The position numbers and the translations under genes are program-made. Below are positions 18,769-28,391 of a stretch of DNA of 64,000 nucleotides, in pieces. This stretch comes from Microvirga zambiensis WSM3693 (lineage in GTDB: Bacteria; Pseudomonadota; Alphaproteobacteria; Rhizobiales; Beijerinckiaceae), in assembly GCF_016735695.1 (NCBI RefSeq), contig NZ_JAERQD010000003.1, positions 186,001-250,000 of the forward strand. Direction: 5' to 3'. The notes below the pieces were generated by a model. The model was not told the origin of the DNA. It ran no database searches and saw only the letters and a program-made list of their open reading frames with translations. Within the stretch, counting starts at the first letter, position 1; each line of letters opens with the position of its first letter.

Positions 18769-20331
18769 CTACCGCTTTTTCTTCGGAGCCTTAATCTCCG
18801 GCATCACCTGATCGATCTTGCTCATATCGGCCCAGGGATCGCGCTTGAGCGACGCAAGGCGCTTGCCGATGTTTTCGACATTGTAGCCGTTGGGCTTGAG
18901 ACCGGGCGTCAGCTCCTTCCAGTCCACGGGCGCGGCGACGGGGGCGCCGCGGCGGGAACGGCTCGAATAGGGCGCAATCGCCGAGGCCTCGCGGTTGTTG
19001 CGCAGGTAGTCGATGAAGATTTTTCCTTCGCGTTCCTGCTTTACCGAGGTCGTGGTGTAGCGCTCCGGCTCGTCCCCGGCCATCGCCTCGGCGATCGTCC
19101 GGGTGAAGGCGAGGGCGTCTTTCCAAGTGGCCTTCGGCTTGATCGGCACGACCACATGGAGGCCCTTGCCGCCGGTGGTTTTTACGAAGCTCATGAGATC
19201 CATGGCTTCCAGGCGCTTGCGGAGCGCGAGCGCTCCCTCGATCACGCGGGGCCAGTCGACGCCCTCACCGGGGTCGAAATCGAAGACGAGACGGTCGGGC
19301 CGCTCCAGATCGAAGAGCGTCGCGCCCCAGACATGCATCTCCAGAACGCCGGACTGCACGAGGGCGATGACGCCCTGGATGTCGGAGACGGAGAGAGCTT
19401 CCTGCTTGCCGCTGTTGTCCGGGATCATGGTGCGGTGGATGAAGTCGCTCATGCCGGCCCAGGAATGACGCTGGACGAAGCATTTCTTCTCTACGCCGCC
19501 CGGGCAGCGGATGAGGGTGAGTGGGCGGTTCGCCAGATGCGGGAGAAGCCACTCGGCGGCGTCCAGATAATATTCGGCCAGCTCCAGCTTGGTGACGCCC
19601 TGATCCTCCCACAGCACGCGGTCCGGATGGGTCAGCCTCACGCCAGCGACTTCGATCGCGCCGTCGTCCTTGGCCGGTTTGGCGGACGAGGCTGCACGCT
19701 TCGCGGGTGCGGCCGATTTCGCGGATGCCGCTTTCTTTGCTGGGGCCTTGCGCTTGGCCGGCTGCGGCGGTCCGATCTCCTCGAGCGAGCGGCCGGTCTT
19801 CACAGACAGGGGGGCTTCGTCGAGGATATCGGCGTCGTCCTCGTTGCGGGCATGGGAATCCTCGGCCTTGATCAGGAGCCAGGATTCCTGGCGCTCGCGC
19901 GGCCGCTTGGCCATGCGGACCAGATGCCAGGTGCCCTGCAGCTTCTCGCCGTCGAGGCGGAAGGTGAGGCGGCCCTTCTCGATACCCTCGTGAGGATCGC
20001 CCTCCGGCTCCCAGGTGCCGCGATCCCACAGCAGAACCGTGCCGCCGCCATATTGGCCTTCTGGGATCGTGCCCTCGAAATCGCCGTAGCCGAGGGGATG
20101 GTCCTCGACCTCAACTGCAAGGCGCTTCTCGCCTTTGACGAGACTCGGCCCCTTGGCCACAGCCCAGCTTTTCAGGACCCCGTCGAGCTCGAGCCGGAAA
20201 TCGTAATGCAGGCGGGAGGCGTCGTGCTTCTGCACGACGAAGGAGGCTCCACGGCGCCGGGAGGCCTTGCCGGCCGGCTCCGAGGTTTTGGTGAAGTCGC
20301 GCTTGGCGCGATAGGCCGCAAGCTTTGCCAT
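18769..20331 (-). CDS. ligD: LigD-type NHEJ protein: 3'-phosphoesterase plus primase-polymerase, lacking the ligase domain
   Basis: 520 residues from ATG 20331. Residues about 30-158 are the 3'-phosphoesterase: H36, H42, D44, R46, H78 and Y82 correspond, with a constant offset of six, to the essential residues I recall for Pseudomonas LigD. Residues about 229-520 are the LigD polymerase with DFDP (D351, D353) and GGKGLHVVVP. Between them (about 188-224) is only an Ala/Lys/Pro linker. No KxDG ligase motif, such as EIKFDGYR, is present. Canonical LigD is PE-LIG-POL of about 850 residues. No ku gene is seen in the window. End processing and fill-in can be expected, nick sealing cannot. Confidence 0.88.
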   Translation of the reverse strand: MAKLAAYRAKRDFTKTSEPAGKASRRRGASFVVQKHDASRLHYDFRLELDGVLKSWAVAKGPSLVKGEKRLAVEVEDHPLGYGDFEGTIPEGQYGGGTVLLWDRGTWEPEGDPHEGIEKGRLTFRLDGEKLQGTWHLVRMAKRPRERQESWLLIKAEDSHARNEDDADILDEAPLSVKTGRSLEEIGPPQPAKRKAPAKKAASAKSAAPAKRAASSAKPAKDDGAIEVAGVRLTHPDRVLWEDQGVTKLELAEYYLDAAEWLLPHLANRPLTLIRCPGGVEKKCFVQRHSWAGMSDFIHRTMIPDNSGKQEALSVSDIQGVIALVQSGVLEMHVWGATLFDLERPDRLVFDFDPGEGVDWPRVIEGALALRKRLEAMDLMSFVKTTGGKGLHVVVPIKPKATWKDALAFTRTIAEAMAGDEPERYTTTSVKQEREGKIFIDYLRNNREASAIAPYSSRSRRGAPVAAPVDWKELTPGLKPNGYNVENIGKRLASLKRDPWADMSKIDQVMPEIKAPKKKR

Positions 20332-20434
20332 GGTGCCAGAGCATGTTCCGACGGGGTGGACAAAGATCCAATCCCCGCCGGCTGCTCCGGTTCCACACCG
20401 CAGAGGCTGGCTCGAAGAGGGGTTCTGCCTCCAA

Positions 20435-20546
20435 GCCCTCATCCTGAGGAGGTCGCGCAGCGACCGTCTCGAAGGACGAGGGCGTTACCAGTGCATGCTG
20501 GTTGATCCTTCGAGACGCCACTGCGTGGCTCCTCAGGATGAGGTCA
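20435..20546. repeat. Interspersed palindromic repeat, family C
   Basis: Starts CCTCATCCTGAGGAGGTCGC and ends GGCTCCTCAGGATGAGGT, with CGTCTCGAAGGACGAGGGC and GATCCTTCGAGACG inside. The second copy is at 30387. It lies between the ligD-type start and the stop of the peptide transporter ATPase. The whole gap 20332-20566 holds nothing else recognisable. Confidence 0.8.
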
Positions 20547-20566
20547 GAGATCTATGAGCCAGACCC

Positions 20567-22201
<1,635 letters not shown>

Positions 22202-22202
22202 G

Positions 22203-23345
22203 TCAGCGATCCTTCGGGTCGAGAGCGTCGCGCAGGCCGTCGCCGATGAAGTTCAGGCAGAAGAGGATCGTGACGAGCGTGATGGAGGGATAGATCAGCA
22301 TCCAGGTGGCGCCCTGGATGTTCTTGGCGCCTTCCGAGATCAGCACGCCGAGGCTGGTGTTCGGCTCCTGGACGCCGAGGCCGAGGAAGGAGAGGAAGCT
22401 TTCGAGCAGGATCACCTTCGGCACGAGAAGCGTCATGTAGACGACGACCGGTCCGAGCGTGTTGGGGATCACGTGGCGGCGGATGATGCCTTTCGTCTCG
22501 ACGCCGAGCGCCTCGGCCGCCTGCACGTATTCCTGCCGCTTGATCGAGAGCGTCTGTCCGCGGACGATGCGCGCCATGTCGAGCCACTCGACCGCGCCGA
22601 CCGCGATGAACATCAGCACGAAATTGCGGCCGAAGAACACGACCAGCATGATCACGAAGAAGATGAACGGCAGCGAGTAGAGAATGTCGACCACGCGCAT
22701 CATCACGAGGTCGACGCGTCCGCCGAGATAGCCTGATGTCGCGCCGTAGATCACGCCGATGAGGATCGCGACGAAGGTCGCGAGCAGGCCGATGGCGAGC
22801 GAAACCTGGCCCGCTTTCATGGTGCGGGTCAGAAGATCGCGGCCGTTGGTGTCGGTGCCGAAGATGAAGTGCTGGCGCTTCAACGGCACGTCGACGACGA
22901 GCCGCTGGCCTTCCTGCTGCTTCTCGACGACGCGGGCCGGACCGAAGAGATCCGAGCGCTCGAAATAGGCGAGAAGCCGCTCGTCGATCGGGCGGGCGCT
23001 CGAACTGACGAGGGTCATGTGAACGGCATCGTTGTCGATGACGATGTTCTCGGCCTTCGCGCGGACGCGGGCGCCGATGCGCTCGATGTTCGGCTCGATC
23101 TGGTCGGCCTTCGGATAGGCCTCCAGGCTCGCCGGCACCTTCACGTAATCCGGATAGACCCGGTCGAAGGGATGGCCGGTGAAGAACGGCCCGAACACGC
23201 AGGCGAGCGCGATCAGGGCGAGCACGATGATGCTGGTGAGAGCGGCCCGGTTGCGGACGAGACGTCCCCGGGCCTCGGCCCAGAGGGAGCGTCCGGTGAT
23301 CGGACCTGTCACGGTTTCGATGGGAATAACGGCGCCTTCAGCCAT
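22203..23345 (-). CDS. oppC: Peptide ABC transporter permease, OppC type, with enlarged periplasmic insertion
   Basis: 380 residues. The first membrane helix is at about 36-56, and the usual permease core begins FGTDTNGRDLLTR at about 162. Between them lie about 100 extra residues, far more than the short loop of typical OppC proteins of about 300 residues. The EAA loop reads AAEALGVETKGIIRRHVIPN. Start ATG 23345 preferred to an in-frame GTG at 23357 inside the oppB end. Forms the channel with OppB. Confidence 0.9.
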   Translation of the reverse strand: MAEGAVIPIETVTGPITGRSLWAEARGRLVRNRAALTSIIVLALIALACVFGPFFTGHPFDRVYPDYVKVPASLEAYPKADQIEPNIERIGARVRAKAENIVIDNDAVHMTLVSSSARPIDERLLAYFERSDLFGPARVVEKQQEGQRLVVDVPLKRQHFIFGTDTNGRDLLTRTMKAGQVSLAIGLLATFVAILIGVIYGATSGYLGGRVDLVMMRVVDILYSLPFIFFVIMLVVFFGRNFVLMFIAVGAVEWLDMARIVRGQTLSIKRQEYVQAAEALGVETKGIIRRHVIPNTLGPVVVYMTLLVPKVILLESFLSFLGLGVQEPNTSLGVLISEGAKNIQGATWMLIYPSITLVTILFCLNFIGDGLRDALDPKDR

Positions 23346-23353
23346 GGGAGATC

Positions 23354-24274
23354 TCACTCGTAGCGAATGCGCGGATCGATAAGGGCGTAGAGAATATCGA
23401 CCACGAGGTTGAAGAGCAGAACGAAGACGGCCACAACGACGACCGTGCCCATGACGAGCGTGTAGTCGCGGTTGAGCGCCCCTTCGACGAAGTAGCGTCC
23501 GATGCCCGGCAGACCGAAGATGGTTTCGACCACCACCGAACCGGTGAGCAGGGCGGCCGCCGCGGGACCGAGATAGGACACCACGGGCAGGGCGGCGCCG
23601 CGCAGGGCGTGGATCACGACGACCCGTGTGGGCAGGCCGAGCGAGCGCAGGGTGCGGATGTGGTTGGAGCGCAGGTTCTCGATCATCGCCGCGCGGGTCA
23701 TGCGCGAGACGACCGCGATTTGCGGCAGGGCCAGCACCAGCACGGGCAGGATGAGGTTGCGCAGGTTGCCGTTGGCCCAGCCCGCGACCGGCAGCCAGGC
23801 CAGCGTCAAGCCGAAGACGATCTGGAAGATCGGCGCCACCACGAAGTTCGGGATGGTCAGGCCGAGCGCACCCATGCCCGTGACGAGATAGTCGACGGTG
23901 CTGTTCTGGCGCATGGCGGCGATGGCGCCGAGCGTCCCGCCCACGATGACGGCGAAGGACAAGGCGAGCGCGCCCAGCGTCATCGAGATCGGCAGGCCGC
24001 GGGCGAAGAGCTCAGCCACGGAGAAGTCCCGCAGGATGAAGGAGGGACCGAAATCGCCCCGCATGACGGCGCCGAGATAGAGCCAGTATTGCTGGATCAG
24101 CGGCTTGTCGAGCTGATAGATCCGGTTGAGGTTTTCCATCACCTTGGCCTCGAGAGGCCTCTCCAGATCGAACGGTCCGCCTGGGGCGAGCCGGATCAGG
24201 AAGAACGAGATCGTGATGATGATGAAAAGGGTAGGGATGGCCGATAGGAAACGGCGAATGATGAAGGAGAGCAC
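23354..24274 (-). CDS. oppB: Peptide ABC transporter permease, OppB type
   Basis: 306 residues with six membrane segments. Signature start FIIRRFLSAIPTLFIIITISF, EAA loop IRTLRSLGLPTRVVVIHALRGA and C-terminal GSVVVETIFGLPGIGRYFVEGALNRDY as is usual for OppB/DppB. It lies 85 bases after oppA, behind a hairpin that probably lowers its transcription relative to oppA. Confidence 0.94.
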   Translation of the reverse strand: MLSFIIRRFLSAIPTLFIIITISFFLIRLAPGGPFDLERPLEAKVMENLNRIYQLDKPLIQQYWLYLGAVMRGDFGPSFILRDFSVAELFARGLPISMTLGALALSFAVIVGGTLGAIAAMRQNSTVDYLVTGMGALGLTIPNFVVAPIFQIVFGLTLAWLPVAGWANGNLRNLILPVLVLALPQIAVVSRMTRAAMIENLRSNHIRTLRSLGLPTRVVVIHALRGAALPVVSYLGPAAAALLTGSVVVETIFGLPGIGRYFVEGALNRDYTLVMGTVVVVAVFVLLFNLVVDILYALIDPRIRYE

Positions 24275-24316
24275 GGATAGCTCCTCCTGCTGCTACAGCA
24301 TAACAGTAAAAGAATA

Positions 24317-24341
24317 GGGCGGCCTGACAAGCAGACCGCCC
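24317..24341 (-). terminator. Intercistronic hairpin between oppA and oppB
   Basis: A 10-bp stem with one C-A mismatch (24317-24326 with 24332-24341) and a 5-base loop. Read on the minus strand it is followed by TATTCTTTTACTG, a moderately T-rich tract. A partial terminator or mRNA end stabiliser here would give the usual excess of binding protein over membrane components. Confidence 0.6.
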
Positions 24342-24359
24342 CCCTTATCAGAATTATTT

Positions 24360-25946
24360 TTACTGTGTCTTCGACAGATACCGCGTCGGATAGACGCCCC
24401 GGGTGTTCTGGACGAAGCCCTTGATCTTCGGCGAGATCAGGTTGCTCTTGCCGTAGTACATGATCGGGATCCAGGGCATGTCCTTCATGAGGATCGCCTC
24501 GGCCTGCTTGAGCATGTCGGCACGCTTCTTGAGATCGAGCTCCTTGGCGGCGCCGTCGAGCAGCTTGTCGAACTCCGGATTGTTGTACTTGCCGTAGTTG
24601 AAGCCCTTGTTGTCGCTCTTGAGCAGGAACAGGAAGTTGTTCGGATCCGAATAATCGGCGATCCAGCCGTAGCGGGCCACGTCGAAGTCGCCGCCGTCAC
24701 GCAGATGGGCGAAGTGGGTCTTGCCGTCCGTGTTGATGAAGGAGGTCTCGATGCCGGCCTGCTTCCACTGCTCGGAGATGGCGATGACCGAATTCCGGTT
24801 GTTGTCCGTGGTGTTGTAACGGATCTCGACCTTCAGCGGCTTGCCGGGGCCGAAGCCTGCTTCCGTCAGGAGCTTCTTGGCGGCGTCCTCGCGGTCGATC
24901 GGCGACTGGTCCTTGTAGCTCATGTAGGCCGGTTCGCCGTAATTGCCCACGCCCGGAGGCATGAACGAGTAGCCCGGCTGCATGGTCTGGCCCCAGATCT
25001 GCTCGGCGACGAATTCCCGGTCGACCAGCATGGAGAGGGCCTGGCGCACCTTCACGTCGTTGAAGGGGGCCTTGGAGGAGTTCACGACGAGGTACCAGGT
25101 GCCGAGATACGGGCCGAGGCGGACCTGATCCTTGAAGCGCTCCTTGAGCGACTTCATCTGGTCGGCCGGCACGTCGTCGGTGGTGTCGAGCTCGCCGGCT
25201 TCATAGCGGCGGACCATCGCGGCGAAGTCCGGGGTCGGGAAGTAATTGACGGTGTCGATCTGGACGTTCTTCGCGTCGTAGTAGTTCTCGTTCTTGGCGA
25301 GCTTGATGTGGGAGTTCGGCACGAACTCGACGAGCTTGTAGGCGCCGTTCGTCACCATGTTGCCCGGCTTCACGAAGTCCTTGCCGAACTTCTCGACCGA
25401 GGCCTTGTGGACGGGAAGGCTGGTCTGGTGGGTCAGCAGCTCGATGAAATAGGGGGTCGGTGACTCGAGGGTGATCTCGACGGTCTTGGCGTCGACGGCC
25501 TTCACTCCGAGTTCCTCGGGCTTGCCCTGGCCCTTGTTGATCTTCTCGGCGTTCTTGATCGGGTAGAGGATGTTAGCGTATTTCGCGCCCGTCGCCGGAT
25601 CCATGATGCGGCGATAGGAATAGACGAAGTCTTCGGCCGTGATCGGATCGCCGTTCGACCATTTCAGGCCATTGCGCAGCGTAAAGCGATAGGTCTTGCC
25701 GTCGTCGCTGACTTCCCACTTCTCGGCCTGGCCCGGAACCGCTTCGCCCTTGGCGCTGTAGGTGACGAGGCCTTCGAGCATGTCGCGCAGGATGTGCGCT
25801 TCCTGCACGGTCGAGGTCTTGTGGGTGTCGAGGGTCTCGGGTTCGCCGGAATTGGCGCGGTTATAGACGACCTGAGCCGACGCGGCGCTGATAAGAGCGG
25901 CCGTGGCGACGGCAGCGAGAGCCGTGCGTTTGATCCATGATGACAT
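24360..25946 (-). CDS. oppA: Peptide-binding periplasmic protein, OppA type
   Basis: 528 residues, SBP family 5. The signal peptide runs to ASAQ (LAAVATAALISAASA). Family landmarks are RANSGEPETLDTHKTSTVQEAHILRD near the start of the mature protein, FTLRNGLKWSNGDPITAEDFVYSYRR, and the C-terminal MPWIPIMYYGKS. First gene of an oppABC-DF operon on the minus strand. Ligand (peptide length) cannot be read from the sequence. Confidence 0.94.
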   Translation of the reverse strand: MSSWIKRTALAAVATAALISAASAQVVYNRANSGEPETLDTHKTSTVQEAHILRDMLEGLVTYSAKGEAVPGQAEKWEVSDDGKTYRFTLRNGLKWSNGDPITAEDFVYSYRRIMDPATGAKYANILYPIKNAEKINKGQGKPEELGVKAVDAKTVEITLESPTPYFIELLTHQTSLPVHKASVEKFGKDFVKPGNMVTNGAYKLVEFVPNSHIKLAKNENYYDAKNVQIDTVNYFPTPDFAAMVRRYEAGELDTTDDVPADQMKSLKERFKDQVRLGPYLGTWYLVVNSSKAPFNDVKVRQALSMLVDREFVAEQIWGQTMQPGYSFMPPGVGNYGEPAYMSYKDQSPIDREDAAKKLLTEAGFGPGKPLKVEIRYNTTDNNRNSVIAISEQWKQAGIETSFINTDGKTHFAHLRDGGDFDVARYGWIADYSDPNNFLFLLKSDNKGFNYGKYNNPEFDKLLDGAAKELDLKKRADMLKQAEAILMKDMPWIPIMYYGKSNLISPKIKGFVQNTRGVYPTRYLSKTQ

Positions 25947-26031
25947 CGGACGCGTTCCCTTTCTGGTTTTATCTCTGGGTTTTGGAATTATCTCGGCTAA
26001 AGCCGGGTAGGGCAGTAACCTTGCCCCATTT

Positions 26032-26045
26032 GTTGATCAATCAAC
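26032..26045. promoter_or_regulatory. Palindromic operator candidate upstream of oppA
   Basis: GTTGATCAATCAAC is a perfect GTTGAT-N2-ATCAAC palindrome in an AT-rich stretch, 86 bases upstream of the oppA start. Its size and symmetry fit a GntR- or LacI-type regulator site. No regulator gene is adjacent. Confidence 0.4.
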
Positions 26046-26111
26046 TGTTTATGTCCAGTACTATCCGAAAATTTTAGAGAAACCTGCAATAACAAAGACT
26101 TGATTATATTT

Positions 26112-26128
26112 GGGGGCCTCAGGCCCCC
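26112..26128 (-). terminator. Small hairpin overlapping the stop of the GlcG-like gene
   Basis: GGGGGCC and GGCCCCC pair around TCA, the complement of the gene's stop codon. On the minus strand it is followed by AAATATAATC rather than a T run, so termination is doubtful; it may protect the 3' end of the transcript. Confidence 0.3.
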
Positions 26129-26553
26129 GTGTCGAAGACCAGTCCGGCGGCCTCGATCCCGCCCGCGGCGGCGATTTCATCGTTATCGGAAGTGTCGCCC
26201 GAAACGCCCACGGAGCCCAGTGTCGCGCCCTGGGCGTCCTTGATCAGAACCCCGCCGGGAACGGGTACGAGCTGGCCGCCGACCGCATGGGTGGCGGAGG
26301 CGACGAAATAGGGCCGGTCGACCGCCATCTTGTGCAGGGCGCGCGTTCCGACGCCGAGAGCCAGGGCACCATAGGCCTTGCCCATGGCGATCTCAGCCCG
26401 CTTGAGACTCGTGCCGTCCTCGGCGAGGAGAGCCTTGAGAGCGCCGCGGGCGTCGTAGACGACCACCGCAAGCGGCTTGAAGGATTTTTCGCGGGCCGTC
26501 TTGAGCGTGGCGGCAGCGATTTTCTGGGCGGTTTCCAGGTTCAGATCGGTCAT
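26119..26553 (-). CDS. GlcG/HbpS-family (DUF336) protein
   Basis: 144 residues with the family pattern NLETAQKIAAATLKTA, VVVYDARGALKALLAEDG and the C-terminal GGVLIKDAQGATLGSVGVSGDTSDNDE. Strong ribosome site GGAGGAA. HbpS members bind haem; GlcG members accompany oxidation genes and have no settled function. It follows puuD by 45 bases on the same strand and is probably co-transcribed with it, so a role near the membrane urate oxidase is possible. Confidence 0.85.
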   Translation of the reverse strand: MTDLNLETAQKIAAATLKTAREKSFKPLAVVVYDARGALKALLAEDGTSLKRAEIAMGKAYGALALGVGTRALHKMAVDRPYFVASATHAVGGQLVPVPGGVLIKDAQGATLGSVGVSGDTSDNDEIAAAGGIEAAGLVFDTGA

Positions 26554-26598
26554 TCTATTCCTCCATATAATATGATGATTGACGGTGGGCGCAGCCGT

Positions 26599-27825
26599 TC
26601 AGCGCGTGGCGGTGTCCTTCGCCGCCAGCCAGGTCGCCACAGCCCTGCGTTCGTCCAGGGTCATGTCGGTGACGTTGTTCGGCGGCATGGCGTGGGTGAG
26701 CACGCTCTGGATGCGGATGACCTCCGCATGGCGCGCGATCTCCTCCGGCGTGTCGAGGCGCACGCCCTTCGGCGCGGTGACGATGCCCTCCCAGACCGGC
26801 TCGGCCGCGTGGCACATGGAGCAGCGGGACTGGATGGTGAGTACCGCCTCGTCGAAGGACGCCCTGACCAAAGCCGGCGTCGCGGCGGGGGGAGCGCTCG
26901 ACAGGTTGGCATAGCCGGGCTTGCCGATGATCGAGAGCCAGATCGCCGTCCAGAGGCAGAGCGCGGCAACGGCCCATGTCCACATGGGCGAACCCTTGCC
27001 CGCATGCTGCGAGTTGAAGAAGTGCCGGATGACGGCGCCGGCGATCACGATCAGCCCGATGATGGCCACCGCATAGCGCGACTGCCAGGCGAGCGGATAA
27101 TGGTTCGACAGCATCAGGAAGATGACCGGAAGCGTCAGGTAGTTGTTGTGGGTCGAGCGGAGCTTCGCTTCCTTGCCGAGCTTCGGATCGGGCGAGCGGC
27201 CGGCCAGCAGCTCGGCGACTACCTTCTTCTGGTTCGGGATGATGATGAAGAAGACGCTGGCCGACATCCAGGTGGCAATCATCGCACCGGTATGAAGATA
27301 CGCGGCGCGGCCGTTGAACACCTGCGTAAAAGCGTATGCCGCGAGCAGGATATAGACGAAGAGCGCGACGCCGAGCACGATGCCGTTCTTGCCGAGCGGC
27401 GAACGGCACAGCCCCTCATAGACGAACCAGCTGACCGCGAGGCCGCCGATGCCGATGACCGATGCCTGCCAGGGCTCGAGCGCCCGCACGGAGGGATCGA
27501 TGGTGTAGAGATCGGCGTGGAGATAATAGACCCAGACGATGAGGAAGAAGCCGCTGATCCAGGTGGCGTAGCTCTCCCATTTGAACCAGGTCAGCTCCTT
27601 CGGCATCTCGGGCGGCGCAACGAGGTACTTGCGCATGTTGTAGAACCCGCCGCCATGGACCTGCCAGGCCTCGCCGCCGACGCCTTCCGGCAACCCCTCC
27701 CGCTTCTTCAGGCTGAGATCCAGGTGAATGAAGTAGAAGGACGAGCCGATCCAGGCGATGGCTGTGATCACGTGGGTCCAGCGGATGATCTGGCTGATCC
27801 ACTCGGAAATCTGCGGGTCGATCAT
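26599..27825 (-). CDS. puuD: Urate hydroxylase PuuD (membrane protein with C-terminal cytochrome c)
   Basis: 408 residues. Eight to nine membrane segments (from [21 protein letters not shown] onwards) precede a c-type cytochrome domain with CSMCH (C335, C338, H339) and a distal methionine in AMPPNN. This is the architecture of PuuD, which oxidises urate to 5-hydroxyisourate and passes electrons to the respiratory chain. Its product is the substrate of the divergent uraH gene 211 bases away, which strongly supports the call. Confidence 0.92.
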   Translation of the reverse strand: MIDPQISEWISQIIRWTHVITAIAWIGSSFYFIHLDLSLKKREGLPEGVGGEAWQVHGGGFYNMRKYLVAPPEMPKELTWFKWESYATWISGFFLIVWVYYLHADLYTIDPSVRALEPWQASVIGIGGLAVSWFVYEGLCRSPLGKNGIVLGVALFVYILLAAYAFTQVFNGRAAYLHTGAMIATWMSASVFFIIIPNQKKVVAELLAGRSPDPKLGKEAKLRSTHNNYLTLPVIFLMLSNHYPLAWQSRYAVAIIGLIVIAGAVIRHFFNSQHAGKGSPMWTWAVAALCLWTAIWLSIIGKPGYANLSSAPPAATPALVRASFDEAVLTIQSRCSMCHAAEPVWEGIVTAPKGVRLDTPEEIARHAEVIRIQSVLTHAMPPNNVTDMTLDERRAVATWLAAKDTATR

Positions 27826-28036
27826 GCAGGTCCTTGGGCGATGTATAAAGAGCGCTTACCGTAGGGCGATGATACCATTTGCGGAAGGCCCGGTTCCGCG
27901 CTTTTTCAACAGGAAGTCGATCTCGAAAAGCCGGCCCTTTGGCGGGCTGTTCTGCGGATGCGGCTTGACGCGGGGGACATCGGCCCGACAGATTTCAGGG
28001 ACTATCCGATCCGCCTCCATCCCCGCACGAGGTTCC

Positions 28037-28390
28037 ATGGGACGCCTGTCCACCCACGTTCTCGATACCGCCAACGGAAAGCCCGCCAAGGGCGTCGCCG
28101 TCGAGCTTTTCGCCATCGATGGCGGAAAGCGCCGTTCGGTGGTGAAGACCGCCACCAATGCCGATGGCCGCACCGATGCGCCGCTGATGATCGGCAATGC
28201 GTTTCGCACCGGCACTTACGAGCTCGTCTTCGAGGTCGGTGCCTATTTCCGATCCGTAGGCACGGCCGCTGCCGATCCGCCGTTCCTCGATGTGGTGCCG
28301 ATCCGCTTCACCATCGCCGAGCCCGACGGGCATTACCATGTGCCGCTCCTCGTTTCGCCCTGGAGCTATTCCACATATCGAGGAAGCTGA
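28037..28390 (+). CDS. uraH: Hydroxyisourate hydrolase (transthyretin-like)
   Basis: 117 residues from ATG 28037; a longer open frame from 27758 lies in the promoter region. N-terminal [14 protein letters not shown] and the C-terminal tetrapeptide YRGS are the diagnostic signatures of HIU hydrolase, with central RFT and the [16 protein letters not shown] segment. It converts 5-hydroxyisourate to OHCU. The next gene starts one base after its stop. Confidence 0.95.
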   Translation: MGRLSTHVLDTANGKPAKGVAVELFAIDGGKRRSVVKTATNADGRTDAPLMIGNAFRTGTYELVFEVGAYFRSVGTAAADPPFLDVVPIRFTIAEPDGHYHVPLLVSPWSYSTYRGS

Positions 28391-28391
28391 A

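Noticed and set aside
19156..20505. A 449-codon plus-strand frame opposite the LigD-type gene
   Set aside because: No recognisable domain, and catalytic motifs are on the minus strand.
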